A stretch of DNA of 12,370 nt, taken from assembly GCA_002329545.1 (NCBI GenBank), contig DCTJ01000100.1, positions 32,718-45,087 on the forward strand. The letters are read 5' to 3'. The stretch comes from Candidatus Omnitrophica bacterium UBA1443 (GTDB taxonomy: Bacteria > Omnitrophota > Omnitrophia > Omnitrophales > Aquincolibacteriaceae). Positions 6,449 through 12,370 of this stretch are shown one piece after another. The translations under genes and the position numbers were made by a program. The stretch's first letter is position 1, and every line of letters begins with the position of its first letter. The notes under the pieces are model-generated. The model worked only from the letters and a program-made list of their open reading frames with translations, did not search any database and had not been told where the DNA came from.

Positions 6449-7225
6449 TTGAATCAATATCTTTCCGGAAAAAAAATTCTGATTACTGGCGGAACAAGCG
6501 AGCTCGGGACCGCTTTTGTAAAACAGGCAATAGCTCATGGAGCCGAGATCCATTTTACGTTTTTCAGCGCGGCTGAACGCGCCAAGGAGCTTGAAACGAT
6601 CGGCGCGAAAAAACACAAAGCTGATCTTTCTTCGACCGAAACGATCGACTCTTTTCTCGAAGCTTTTTGTCGGGAGAACAAAACCCTGGACATTCTGATT
6701 CATAACGCCGCGGTAGCGGCAGATCACCTCTTGGAGAAGATGACCGAAGAAGAATGGGATCGGGTTCTCGCAACGAACCTTAAAGCGCCCTTCTACCTCA
6801 CTCAAAAACTCTTGCCGCTCCTTGAAAAAAAGGGGTCGCACTTCGCCCGTACAAAAAAATCTCATTTTTCTTTAAGCAAAATTTTCATGATTGTCAGTCG
6901 CGCCGGAACGGAAGGTCTTGCGGGGGCGTCTAATTACGCGGCGGCCAAAGGCGGGTTGATCGCGATGACCCTGGCGCTTGCCAGGGAACTGGGCCCCAAA
7001 AAGATCCTGGTGAACGCCGTTAACCCGGGATTTATGAGATCCCGACTGACGGCCGCGCTTTCAGAAAAAGTGATTCAACGGGCCCTGGGACGAAGCCCTT
7101 TGGAAACCTTGGCGGACCCGGTGGAGGCGGCGAATTTTTTGATATACCTCTCCTCAGATCTTGTGAGTCGAGTGACGGGTCAAGTGTTCCATTTTGAATC
7201 CCGTCCACTTCAACAAAATGGTTAA
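6449..7225 (+). CDS. SDR-family oxidoreductase, FabG-like 3-oxoacyl-ACP reductase in the biotin cluster
   Basis: This 258-residue short-chain dehydrogenase probably reduces a 3-oxoacyl thioester with NAD(P)H. The Rossmann glycine motif TGGTSELG is at residues 13-20, HNAAV at 85-89 replaces the usual NNAG, and the catalytic tetrad is Asn110, Ser150, Tyr163 and Lys167 (YAAAK). NPGFMRSRL follows at 192-200. Residues about 129-143 (GSHFARTKKSHFSLSK) form a basic insertion of roughly a dozen residues before the catalytic-serine strand, absent from typical FabG. The start must be TTG 6449: the bioB stop TAA lies two codons upstream in the same frame, and the next in-frame Met is residue 98. There is no clear Shine-Dalgarno, so coupling to bioB translation (gap 3 nt) is likely. 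Between bioB and the ketosynthase, a role in making the pimeloyl moiety is inferred. Confidence 0.88.
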   Translation: MNQYLSGKKILITGGTSELGTAFVKQAIAHGAEIHFTFFSAAERAKELETIGAKKHKADLSSTETIDSFLEAFCRENKTLDILIHNAAVAADHLLEKMTEEEWDRVLATNLKAPFYLTQKLLPLLEKKGSHFARTKKSHFSLSKIFMIVSRAGTEGLAGASNYAAAKGGLIAMTLALARELGPKKILVNAVNPGFMRSRLTAALSEKVIQRALGRSPLETLADPVEAANFLIYLSSDLVSRVTGQVFHFESRPLQQNG

Positions 7226-7251
7226 ACCAGCTTTTTAGTGAAAGCTGGTTT
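7224..7251 (+). terminator. Hairpin after the SDR gene, probable weak intrinsic terminator
   Basis: AAACCAGCTTT (7224-7234) pairs perfectly over 11 bp with AAAGCTGGTTT (7241-7251) around the loop TTAGTG. The stop codon of the SDR gene sits on the stem edge. The tail is GTTAT rather than a clean T run, so termination may be partial. Its place directly before a separate promoter-like element suggests it divides bioB-SDR from KS-bioF. Confidence 0.55.
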
Positions 7252-7259
7252 GTTATAAG

Positions 7260-7305
7260 ATAAGTGGACGGTTGGTGACCACCCGTTATAATGGATCCCA
7301 CTTAT
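7260..7305 (+). promoter_or_regulatory. Promoter-like element with spacer palindrome before the ketosynthase gene
   Basis: A perfect TATAAT (7287-7292) is preceded at 16 nt by TGGACG (7265-7270; 4 of 6 matches to TTGACA). The near-perfect 19-bp palindrome ACGGTTGGTGACCACCCGT (7268-7286; one mismatched pair) spans the spacer, as an operator would. An outer inverted repeat, ATAAGTGG (7260-7267) and CCACTTAT (7298-7305), runs into the ATG at 7304. Transcription starting about 7 nt after the -10 box would leave only some 5 nt of leader, and no Shine-Dalgarno is present. A leaderless message is therefore possible. Read-through RNA could instead fold with the start codon in the stem. Confidence 0.55.
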
Positions 7306-8509
7306 GAAACGACGCGTCGTAGTGACAGGTATAGGTTTTCTCTCGCCCATTGGTAATACAGTTGAAGATGTAACTCAAAACCTCCGAAACGGGATTTCGG
7401 GTAAAGAGGATGAGCTTGTCTCTGATGTCTTTGGATATCAATTTCCGCCTGTTTTCCGTGTCAAAAATTTCAATCCGCGTCACTATGGAACACACATCCT
7501 CGATCCTTTTATCCAGTATGCGGTCGCGGCGGCAGAAAGCGCGGTTCAGGACGCGAAATTTGACGTAGCTTCTGTCGATCCTTATGTGGTGAGTCTTTCG
7601 ATTAGCTCGTCCAAGGGCGGAGTGCATACCATGGACCGGTTCCGCGACCGGTTTTTAAAAAACCCCAGCGCGATTATGGGGGCTCGTATCTATACCAGTT
7701 CAGTTCCTAATTTTGGAGATCAATGGATTGCCCGGCGTATGAAGATCAAGGGGCCGGCAAAATGTTATATTGCCGCTTGCGCGACGGGCGTCGCCGCGAC
7801 GATCGCGGGCTTTCGAATGGTTCAGGAAGGCCAGGCGGAATACTGCCTTGCCGGCGCCGCGGATTCGTCCATAGTTCCTCTGATGCTAGCGGGTTACAAC
7901 AATATGAGAGCGCTCGCGAAACAGGAGATCCGCCCTTTTGATCAGCGACGGGACGGTTTTTTGGTGGGAGAGGGGGCGGCGGTACTTTTTCTGGAAACCC
8001 TTGAAAGTGCGCGCGCGAGGGGAATCCGTGTTTACGGTGAAATCGTGGAATCTGCTTGCGCCCAGGACTCGAGGCAAGCGATTTTGTTCGATCGGGATGA
8101 TCACGCATTGTCGAGAGCTGTTAAAAACCTGATGGAACGATCCGCCATCCGTCCTCACGAAATCGACTATGTTAATCTTCACGGAACTGGCACGACGCAC
8201 GGGGATTTGTATGAGACCGCGGAAATGAAGGTGGCGCTGGGAGAGGAAGCGTATGGGATACCCATGAGTTCAACCAAGGCGGCGACCGGACACATGCTTG
8301 GGGCCACTGGCGCGTTTGAGATCGCGGCAACTTTGCTGGCAATGAAAGAAAGCTTTATTCCTCCCACCCTCAATCTTGAAGAGAAAGATCCGGCTTGTGA
8401 TCTGGATTACTCGCCCCTTAAAGCGAAAGAAAAAAAGATGACCGTCTCACTCAAGGTTTCGATGGGGTTTGGCGGTCATGCCATGGCAGTACTCCTGCGA
8501 AAAATTTGA
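7304..8509 (+). CDS. Beta-ketoacyl-ACP synthase, KAS II (FabF)-type, in the biotin cluster
   Basis: This 401-residue thiolase-fold condensing enzyme has the full catalytic set: nucleophile Cys159 in AACATG, His293 in NLHGTGTTHGD, Lys325 and His330 in SSTKAATGHMLGATGAFEIA. The gatekeeper Phe is in GFGGHA (389), where FabF proteins usually read FGFGGTN. The intact Cys-His-His triad argues for a working elongating ketosynthase and not a chain-length factor. It would condense an acyl-ACP with malonyl-ACP in the cytoplasm. Between an SDR ketoreductase and bioF, it is inferred to help build the pimeloyl thioester used by BioF; it is unlike the KAS III-type BioZ used for this in some bacteria. A housekeeping FabF role, or a role in another acyl product, cannot be excluded. 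ATG 7304 follows a promoter-like TATAAT with almost no leader. Confidence 0.9.
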   Translation: MKRRVVVTGIGFLSPIGNTVEDVTQNLRNGISGKEDELVSDVFGYQFPPVFRVKNFNPRHYGTHILDPFIQYAVAAAESAVQDAKFDVASVDPYVVSLSISSSKGGVHTMDRFRDRFLKNPSAIMGARIYTSSVPNFGDQWIARRMKIKGPAKCYIAACATGVAATIAGFRMVQEGQAEYCLAGAADSSIVPLMLAGYNNMRALAKQEIRPFDQRRDGFLVGEGAAVLFLETLESARARGIRVYGEIVESACAQDSRQAILFDRDDHALSRAVKNLMERSAIRPHEIDYVNLHGTGTTHGDLYETAEMKVALGEEAYGIPMSSTKAATGHMLGATGAFEIAATLLAMKESFIPPTLNLEEKDPACDLDYSPLKAKEKKMTVSLKVSMGFGGHAMAVLLRKI

Positions 8510-8512
8510 GGA
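8508..8512 (+). promoter_or_regulatory. Shine-Dalgarno that helps place the bioF start
   Basis: GAGGA overlaps the ketosynthase stop codon (TGA 8507-8509). It lies 7 nt before TTG 8520 and 13 nt before ATG 8526, favouring TTG 8520 on spacing and ATG 8526 on codon preference. The farther upstream ATG 8469 lies within the ketosynthase gene. Confidence 0.5.
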
Positions 8513-8519
8513 TTCAAAC

Positions 8520-9680
8520 TTGAACATGAAACAAGCAAATAGAGATGAACTCAGCGACCTGAAAAAAAATAACCTCTATCGACAAATCCGAGTTTTGAAG
8601 AATTCGGACGGGATTCATGCGGAATGGCGGGGGGAAAAAATCACTCTGTTTTGCGGGAATGATTATCTGGGACTTTCCCGGCATCCCCGCGTGATCCGGG
8701 CCGCGGAACAGGCCCTGAAAAAATACGGAGTGGGTGCCGGGGCCGCAAGGCTTGTTTCGGGGAGCACGACCGCCCATGAAGCTCTCGAAAAAAAAATAGC
8801 GCGGTTAAAAAACAAGGAACGCGCGCTTGTTTTTGGTTCAGGATACCTCGCTAACCTCGGGATCCTGACCGCGTTTGCCAGGGAAGGTGACACGATCATT
8901 ATGGACAAACTTTGCCACGCGTCTCTGGTGGACGGAGCTCGGCTCTCCCAGGCGGAACTGAGGGTTTTTCCGCACAAAAAGTATGAAAAATGTGAGGCCA
9001 TTCTCCATAAGTCCGTGGGGCGGCGAAAAATTCTCCTGACGGAAAGTGTTTTCAGCATGGACGGCGACCTCGCGGATTTGAAGGAGCTTGTCCGGCTTAA
9101 GAAAAAATATAAAGCGTTGCTTGTGGTGGATGATGCTCACGGGATGGGGGTGATTGGCAAGCACGGTCACGGAGCGACCGAGAAATTCTCAAAAGAGATC
9201 GACATAATTATGGGGACACTTTCTAAATCGATCGGCGGACTGGGCGGATTTGTCGCGGCCGATGACCCTTACGTCGATTATCTGGTTAATTTTTCCCGGC
9301 CGTTTATCTTCACTACGGCGCTTCCTCCGGTTTTGAGCGCGTCGGCCCTGGAATCCCTCTCGGTGATTGAAAAAGAAACGGCCTTGAGGAAAAAGTTATG
9401 GGATAATATCCGATCAATACACGTCGGGTTGTCCGAGGCGGGGTTTGTTTTGGGGAAACCTGAGTCAGCTATCTTGCCGGTAATGATAGGAAATGAAAAG
9501 CGCGCGTTAGAGGCTTTTCAGTCAATTCTGAAAGAGGGAGTCTTCATTCCAGCGATACGTCATCCCACGGTCGCCAAGGGAAAAGCAAGGCTTCGCATTA
9601 CGGTTAGCGCTTCACATACGGAAGCTGATATTCGCGCGCTTTTAAAAGCTTTCAAAAGTTATGGAAAAAAGGAGGCTTGA
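8520..9680 (+). CDS. bioF: 8-amino-7-oxononanoate synthase (KAPA synthase)
   Basis: This PLP-dependent alpha-oxoamine synthase condenses pimeloyl thioester with L-alanine, the first step of the biotin ring pathway. Counting from TTG 8520, the PLP Lys is residue 236 (GTLSKSIGGLGGF), the PLP-ring Asp is 204 (VVDDAHGMG) and the stacking His is 133 (DKLCHAS). These are the same numbers as in E. coli BioF, which supports this start. FCGNDYLGLS and ARLVSGSTTAHEALE near the N-terminus and LRITVSASHT near the C-terminus are also typical. Length is 386 residues. The frame extends to ATG 8469, but that would overlap the ketosynthase by 41 nt and add an atypical tail. Related acyltransferases (glycine C-acetyltransferase, serine palmitoyltransferase) share the fold; adjacency to bioB favours BioF. 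Confidence 0.9.
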   Translation: MNMKQANRDELSDLKKNNLYRQIRVLKNSDGIHAEWRGEKITLFCGNDYLGLSRHPRVIRAAEQALKKYGVGAGAARLVSGSTTAHEALEKKIARLKNKERALVFGSGYLANLGILTAFAREGDTIIMDKLCHASLVDGARLSQAELRVFPHKKYEKCEAILHKSVGRRKILLTESVFSMDGDLADLKELVRLKKKYKALLVVDDAHGMGVIGKHGHGATEKFSKEIDIIMGTLSKSIGGLGGFVAADDPYVDYLVNFSRPFIFTTALPPVLSASALESLSVIEKETALRKKLWDNIRSIHVGLSEAGFVLGKPESAILPVMIGNEKRALEAFQSILKEGVFIPAIRHPTVAKGKARLRITVSASHTEADIRALLKAFKSYGKKEA

Positions 9681-9686
9681 GAAAAA

Positions 9687-10343
9687 ATGAAACGGCTTTT
9701 TTTGATTATCCTGATGTTGTCTTTATTCACGACGATTTTTCAAGACCCTGGTTTCACCGCGGAGGTTACAAATATGAGATTACTGCCACCTGACACGGAG
9801 GGAGGAAAGCCCCTCATGCAAGCGTTATCAGAACGGAAAAGTTCACGGGAATTTCGACCGGATGAATTACCGCCGCAAGTCCTTTCCAATCTTCTCTGGG
9901 CCGCGAACGGGGTGAATCGCCCGGACGGCCGGAGGACCTCCCCTTCCGCGAAAAATACGCAGGAAATCGAAATTTACGTCGCCAAAAAAGAAGCGCTTTA
10001 TCTTTATGACGCGAAGGAACACGCGTTGACGGTGGTGATACCGGAAGATATCCGGTCACGGATCGGAAGACAGGTTTTTGTTCAGGATGCGCCGGTGGGA
10101 CTTATCTTTGTCGCGAACACTGGAAAGTTCCGGGGCGGCTCCGAAGAAGACGCCTTGTTTTACAGCGCGACTGATACGGGCTATGTTAGCCAGAACGTTT
10201 ATCTTTTTTGCGCCTCGGAAGGTCTTTCAACGGTGGTGCTTGGAACGATTGACCGGGATCAGCTCGCCAAAACGATGAAGCTTCAACCACGGCAAAGAAT
10301 CATTTTAACTCAACCTGTAGGTTATCCGAAGAATCGATCCTGA
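9687..10343 (+). CDS. Exported nitroreductase-family (SagB/ThcOx-like) FMN protein
   Basis: This 218-residue protein has a clear signal peptide at residues 1-25 (MKRLFLIILMLSLFTTIF, cleavage probably near FTA-EV). The rest is a compact nitroreductase fold: SERKSSREF (48-56) is the FMN-contacting N-terminal motif, LLWAANGVNRPDGRRTSPSA (69-88) and KNTQ follow, and the end is QPVGYP (209-214). Such proteins bind FMN and oxidise or reduce small molecules with NAD(P)H or peptide substrates; the substrate here is unknown. Export is odd for a nicotinamide-using flavoenzyme, because the periplasm has little NAD(P)H. GGAGG (9671-9675) lies 11 nt before the ATG, inside bioF, and the gap is 6 nt, so it is probably co-transcribed with bioF. 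A part in biotin synthesis is not supported by its location in the cell. Confidence 0.85.
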   Translation: MKRLFLIILMLSLFTTIFQDPGFTAEVTNMRLLPPDTEGGKPLMQALSERKSSREFRPDELPPQVLSNLLWAANGVNRPDGRRTSPSAKNTQEIEIYVAKKEALYLYDAKEHALTVVIPEDIRSRIGRQVFVQDAPVGLIFVANTGKFRGGSEEDALFYSATDTGYVSQNVYLFCASEGLSTVVLGTIDRDQLAKTMKLQPRQRIILTQPVGYPKNRS

Positions 10344-10348
10344 AGTCA

Positions 10349-10371
10349 CCTTGTTGGCAAGGGCGATTTTT
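10349..10371 (+). terminator. Possible weak terminator after the nitroreductase gene
   Basis: CCTTG (10349-10353) pairs with CAAGG (10358-10362) around TTGG, with five T (10367-10371) starting 4 nt later. The stem is only 5 bp. A second small hairpin, CCCG/CGGG, follows at 10376-10386. Position right after the stop codon (10341-10343) is the main support. Confidence 0.35.
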
Positions 10372-10460
10372 CCGACCCGGCTCGGGCAAAGAGTGGTTGT
10401 GGGTTTTAAATTGTCCGGCAGACCTCGTTCACAATTACGGATACGGAAAAAAACGGGAAC

Positions 10461-10489
10461 TTTAGAAGGCTTTTCAGGGTCTATATATT
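10461..10489 (+). promoter_or_regulatory. Candidate promoter for the efflux operon
   Basis: TTTAGA (10461-10466) and TATATT (10484-10489) are separated by 17 nt in an AT-rich patch, leaving a leader of about 40 nt before ATG 10536. Each box matches the sigma-70 consensus only in part. The surrounding 192-bp gap (10344-10535) holds no other convincing gene or RNA. Confidence 0.35.
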
Positions 10490-10535
10490 GAATATTTAAG
10501 AGGGACGTTAGAAAACGGACGGGAAAAAGCCGAGC

Positions 10536-11855
10536 ATGTTTGAAAAACACGTTTCAGTTCTTGGAGTCGCGTTTCTTTTGGGCGGATGCCTCACCGTACA
10601 CTTGCCGAAGGCAGAGATTGAGCGACAGTCGGAGCCCAAAGCGGTAACCTGGGCCGTCCTGGTTCGGCAAGCGCTTGCCAACAACCCGGATCTTCGGGAA
10701 GCTAGGGCCAGAGTGGAATCAAAGGCCAGGAGCCGGGACATTGCTTTTGGAGATTATTTGCCGGCGGTTGATGGAGGTGTTCACAAAAGCGCTTCCCGGA
10801 CGACGAGTGGCCCGACCTCGGATCGATTAAGCCTGGACATTAGCGCCCGACAGTCGTTTTTTGACGGATTAGGAACAACAGGAAAGTGGCTTGGCGCCCG
10901 GAAAGATCTTGAGGCGGAACGGTTCGCGTACAATGAGATGAGCGCGGACATCTGTCATCGGCTGAGAACATCCTATATCAATGTGATCCGTCTTGAAAAA
11001 CTGTTTGAGACGAACCGGCTGATTTCCGAAAGAAGAAAACAAAACGCGGAAATGGTTCGGCTCCGTTACGAAGCCGGCCGGGAAAATCTTGGATCAGCTC
11101 TTCGCGCGGAGGCCATCGCGGAGCAAGCGGCTTTTGACGTCAGACAGACGGAACGACAGCTTGAAAAGGAAGCTCTTCGTCTTGCCCGGGAAAGCGGCGG
11201 GGAATTTGTCCTTCCGTTACGAGTGGATGATGATCTTGAAAAAATGATGAAGTTTGTAAAATTGCCGGAAGAAGATTACGCGGGCCTCGCCGATGAAACG
11301 CCCTCCGTTCTGCGGCTTCTGAAGATTGCCGAATCCGCCAAGGCGGAAATGATGTCGGCGCAGTCTTCAGTCTGGCCACAGGTGGATGGAACCTATGAAT
11401 ATGGTTACTCGGGAGACAGGGCGTCTCATTTAAAAGATCAAAGCTCGATCGGGGTGAGTGTCACCATGCCGTTTTTTGAGGGTGGGAAAAATGTGGCGGC
11501 CATCCGAAAAGCGAAAGCCGATTACGACGCGGCCGAAAACGCGGTTCGTAGCGCCCGTGACGAAACCGTTGCGCAACTGGCCGCGGCACGCGCGCCTTTC
11601 ATTGACGCGGTAGAAGTGGTACAGGTCCGAAAGAAATTCCTGGAAGCCGCGAGGGAAAGAGCTGAAATCATTCGTACGGAATATGCGACAGGTTTGGTGA
11701 ACTTTCTGGACTTTGATACGGCGGAACAGGAGAACGCCAACGCCGAAAAAGAGTATGTCGAAAGTCTCGCCAACGTTTTCATTCAGCAATCCCAGTGGGC
11801 AAAAATCCGGGGCGTCACGCTCGAGGAGGCGTACGATGAAATTCAAAATCAGTAA
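10536..11855 (+). CDS. TolC-family outer-membrane efflux lipoprotein
   Basis: This 439-residue protein is the outer-membrane channel of a tripartite exporter. The N-terminus is a lipoprotein signal, MFEKHVSVLGVAFLLGGC, with lipobox LGGC and Cys18 as the lipidation site. Two homologous halves typical of the OEP fold are visible: VLVRQALANNPDLREARARVESK at about 46-68, and ADETPSVLRLLKIAESAKAE in the second half. Each is followed by a beta segment with aromatic, alternating residues (DYLPAVDGGVHKS; SVWPQVDGTYEYGY; GVSVTMPFFEGG) and long amphipathic helices. VNFLDFDTAEQENANAEKEYVESLAN near 390-415 is the usual last helix. The start has no strong Shine-Dalgarno. The 3' end overlaps the adaptor gene by 20 nt, so the two are surely one operon. 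Confidence 0.9.
   Translation: MFEKHVSVLGVAFLLGGCLTVHLPKAEIERQSEPKAVTWAVLVRQALANNPDLREARARVESKARSRDIAFGDYLPAVDGGVHKSASRTTSGPTSDRLSLDISARQSFFDGLGTTGKWLGARKDLEAERFAYNEMSADICHRLRTSYINVIRLEKLFETNRLISERRKQNAEMVRLRYEAGRENLGSALRAEAIAEQAAFDVRQTERQLEKEALRLARESGGEFVLPLRVDDDLEKMMKFVKLPEEDYAGLADETPSVLRLLKIAESAKAEMMSAQSSVWPQVDGTYEYGYSGDRASHLKDQSSIGVSVTMPFFEGGKNVAAIRKAKADYDAAENAVRSARDETVAQLAAARAPFIDAVEVVQVRKKFLEAARERAEIIRTEYATGLVNFLDFDTAEQENANAEKEYVESLANVFIQQSQWAKIRGVTLEEAYDEIQNQ
11823..11829 (+). promoter_or_regulatory. Strong Shine-Dalgarno of the adaptor gene, inside the TolC-like gene
   Basis: GAGGAGG lies 6 nt before ATG 11836. It fixes the adaptor start and explains the 20-nt overlap of the two reading frames. 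Confidence 0.7.
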
Positions 11856-12370
11856 CTTGCCGCGGTCGGCAAAGGTCGCGAGCGTGATCACCGGAATTTT
11901 ATTGGGAGCGAAAATTTTTTCGTCATGCGGAGCTCCGGGAAGCGACCTGCAGGTGGTTCGTATCGAGAAAACAACGCGGGGGAATTTATCTCTGACCGTG
12001 ACCGCGACCGGAACGGTGAAGCCTTACAACCGGGTCGAAATCAAGGCGCCGATCGCGGGACGAATTGACGAGGTGTTGGTGCGCGAGGGTGATGAGGTGA
12101 CCCAGGGGCAAGTGTTAGCTCGAATGAGTTCGATTGAGCGGGCTGCTTTACTTGACGCGGCACGTTCCCGGGGAGGGGAGGCGGTGAGACGGTGGGAAGA
12201 AGCCTACCGCCCCGCGCCGCTCCTTGCGCCGCTTGACGGAACTATCATTGTCCGTTCCGTTGAGCCCGGACAGACAGTGACGACCGCGGATCCTGTTCTG
12301 GTCCTTTCGGACCGTCTCTTTGTGGAATCCCTGGTGGATGAGACAGATCTCGCGCTCATCAGCCTTGGGC
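11836..12370 (+). CDS. HlyD/MacA-type periplasmic adaptor (membrane fusion protein), 3'-partial
   Basis: The frame runs 178 codons to the window edge without a stop. Residues about 10-31 form an export signal (VASVITGILLGAKIFSSC); Cys31 may be a lipidation site, but the lipobox FSSC is marginal. Then come the first barrel strand (RGNLSLTVTATGTVKP, 49-63), the first lipoyl half (VEIKAPIAGRIDEVLVREGD, 67-86) and the second lipoyl half (LLAPLDGTIIVRSVEPGQTV, 129-148), followed by the start of the beta-barrel (LFVESLVDETDLALI). The segment between the lipoyl halves, where the coiled-coil hairpin lies, is only about 30 residues (98-128), much shorter than in MacA or AcrA. The protein should link an inner-membrane pump to the TolC-like lipoprotein. 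Adaptors of this kind usually precede a MacB ABC or RND pump, which should follow downstream. Confidence 0.88.
   Translation, partial: MKFKISNLPRSAKVASVITGILLGAKIFSSCGAPGSDLQVVRIEKTTRGNLSLTVTATGTVKPYNRVEIKAPIAGRIDEVLVREGDEVTQGQVLARMSSIERAALLDAARSRGGEAVRRWEEAYRPAPLLAPLDGTIIVRSVEPGQTVTTADPVLVLSDRLFVESLVDETDLALISLG

Noticed and set aside
6107..6865. 252-codon minus-strand reading frame opposite bioB and the SDR gene
   Set aside because: It is the antisense shadow of two well-supported genes, and its translation shows no family motif.
7219..7254. BirA-type biotin operator (TTGTAAACC / GGTTTACAA halves) around the hairpin after the SDR gene
   Set aside because: GTTAAACC and GGTTTGTTAT recall the half-sites, but the separation is 18 nt and the flanks deviate. 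The perfect 11-bp hairpin right after a stop codon is better explained as a terminator.
10344..10535. Hidden small gene or RNA in the gap before the TolC-like gene
   Set aside because: No coding frame with a plausible start and domain, and no tRNA-like or riboswitch-like structure could be recognised; only weak terminator- and promoter-like signals.

Overview
The window is a fully plus-strand, gene-dense stretch from a Gram-negative bacterium. Evidence for an outer membrane is a lipoprotein of the TolC family and a periplasmic adaptor. The type of biotin synthase suggests an anaerobe. An uncultured candidate-phylum lineage such as Omnitrophota would fit, but that is a low-confidence impression, not something the sequence proves. 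No RNA gene, mobile element or CRISPR array was seen.

Region 1 (1-4033), beta-glucan metabolism. The window opens inside a GH94-type glycoside phosphorylase gene whose reading frame is cut by an in-frame amber codon at 1527-1529. The remaining 126 codons, including phosphate-binding residues, continue in the same frame. It is followed, with an ATGA overlap, by an exported GH144/glycoamylase-like protein. A 16-bp stem-loop ending in a T run lies in the first codons of that second gene and looks like a terminator or attenuator.

Region 2 (4034-5394), regulation. A gap with a perfect 19-bp operator-like palindrome precedes a ROK-family repressor. It has a DNA-binding head, but its sugar-kinase part has lost several kinase and zinc signatures.

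Region 3 (5411-9680), biotin. The order is bioB, an SDR ketoreductase (FabG-like), a KAS II-type ketosynthase (FabF-like) and bioF. A private ketosynthase/ketoreductase pair between bioB and bioF suggests a dedicated route to the pimeloyl precursor. BioB lacks two of the four auxiliary-cluster ligands of the E. coli enzyme. A hairpin and then a promoter-like element with a palindrome in its spacer separate bioB-SDR from KS-bioF. bioA, bioD, bioC and bioH are not in the window.

Region 4 (9687-12370), envelope functions. A short exported nitroreductase-family protein is tightly linked to bioF. After a 192-bp gap come a TolC-like outer-membrane lipoprotein and an overlapping, window-truncated HlyD/MacA-type adaptor. 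These form the start of a tripartite efflux operon whose pump should lie downstream.
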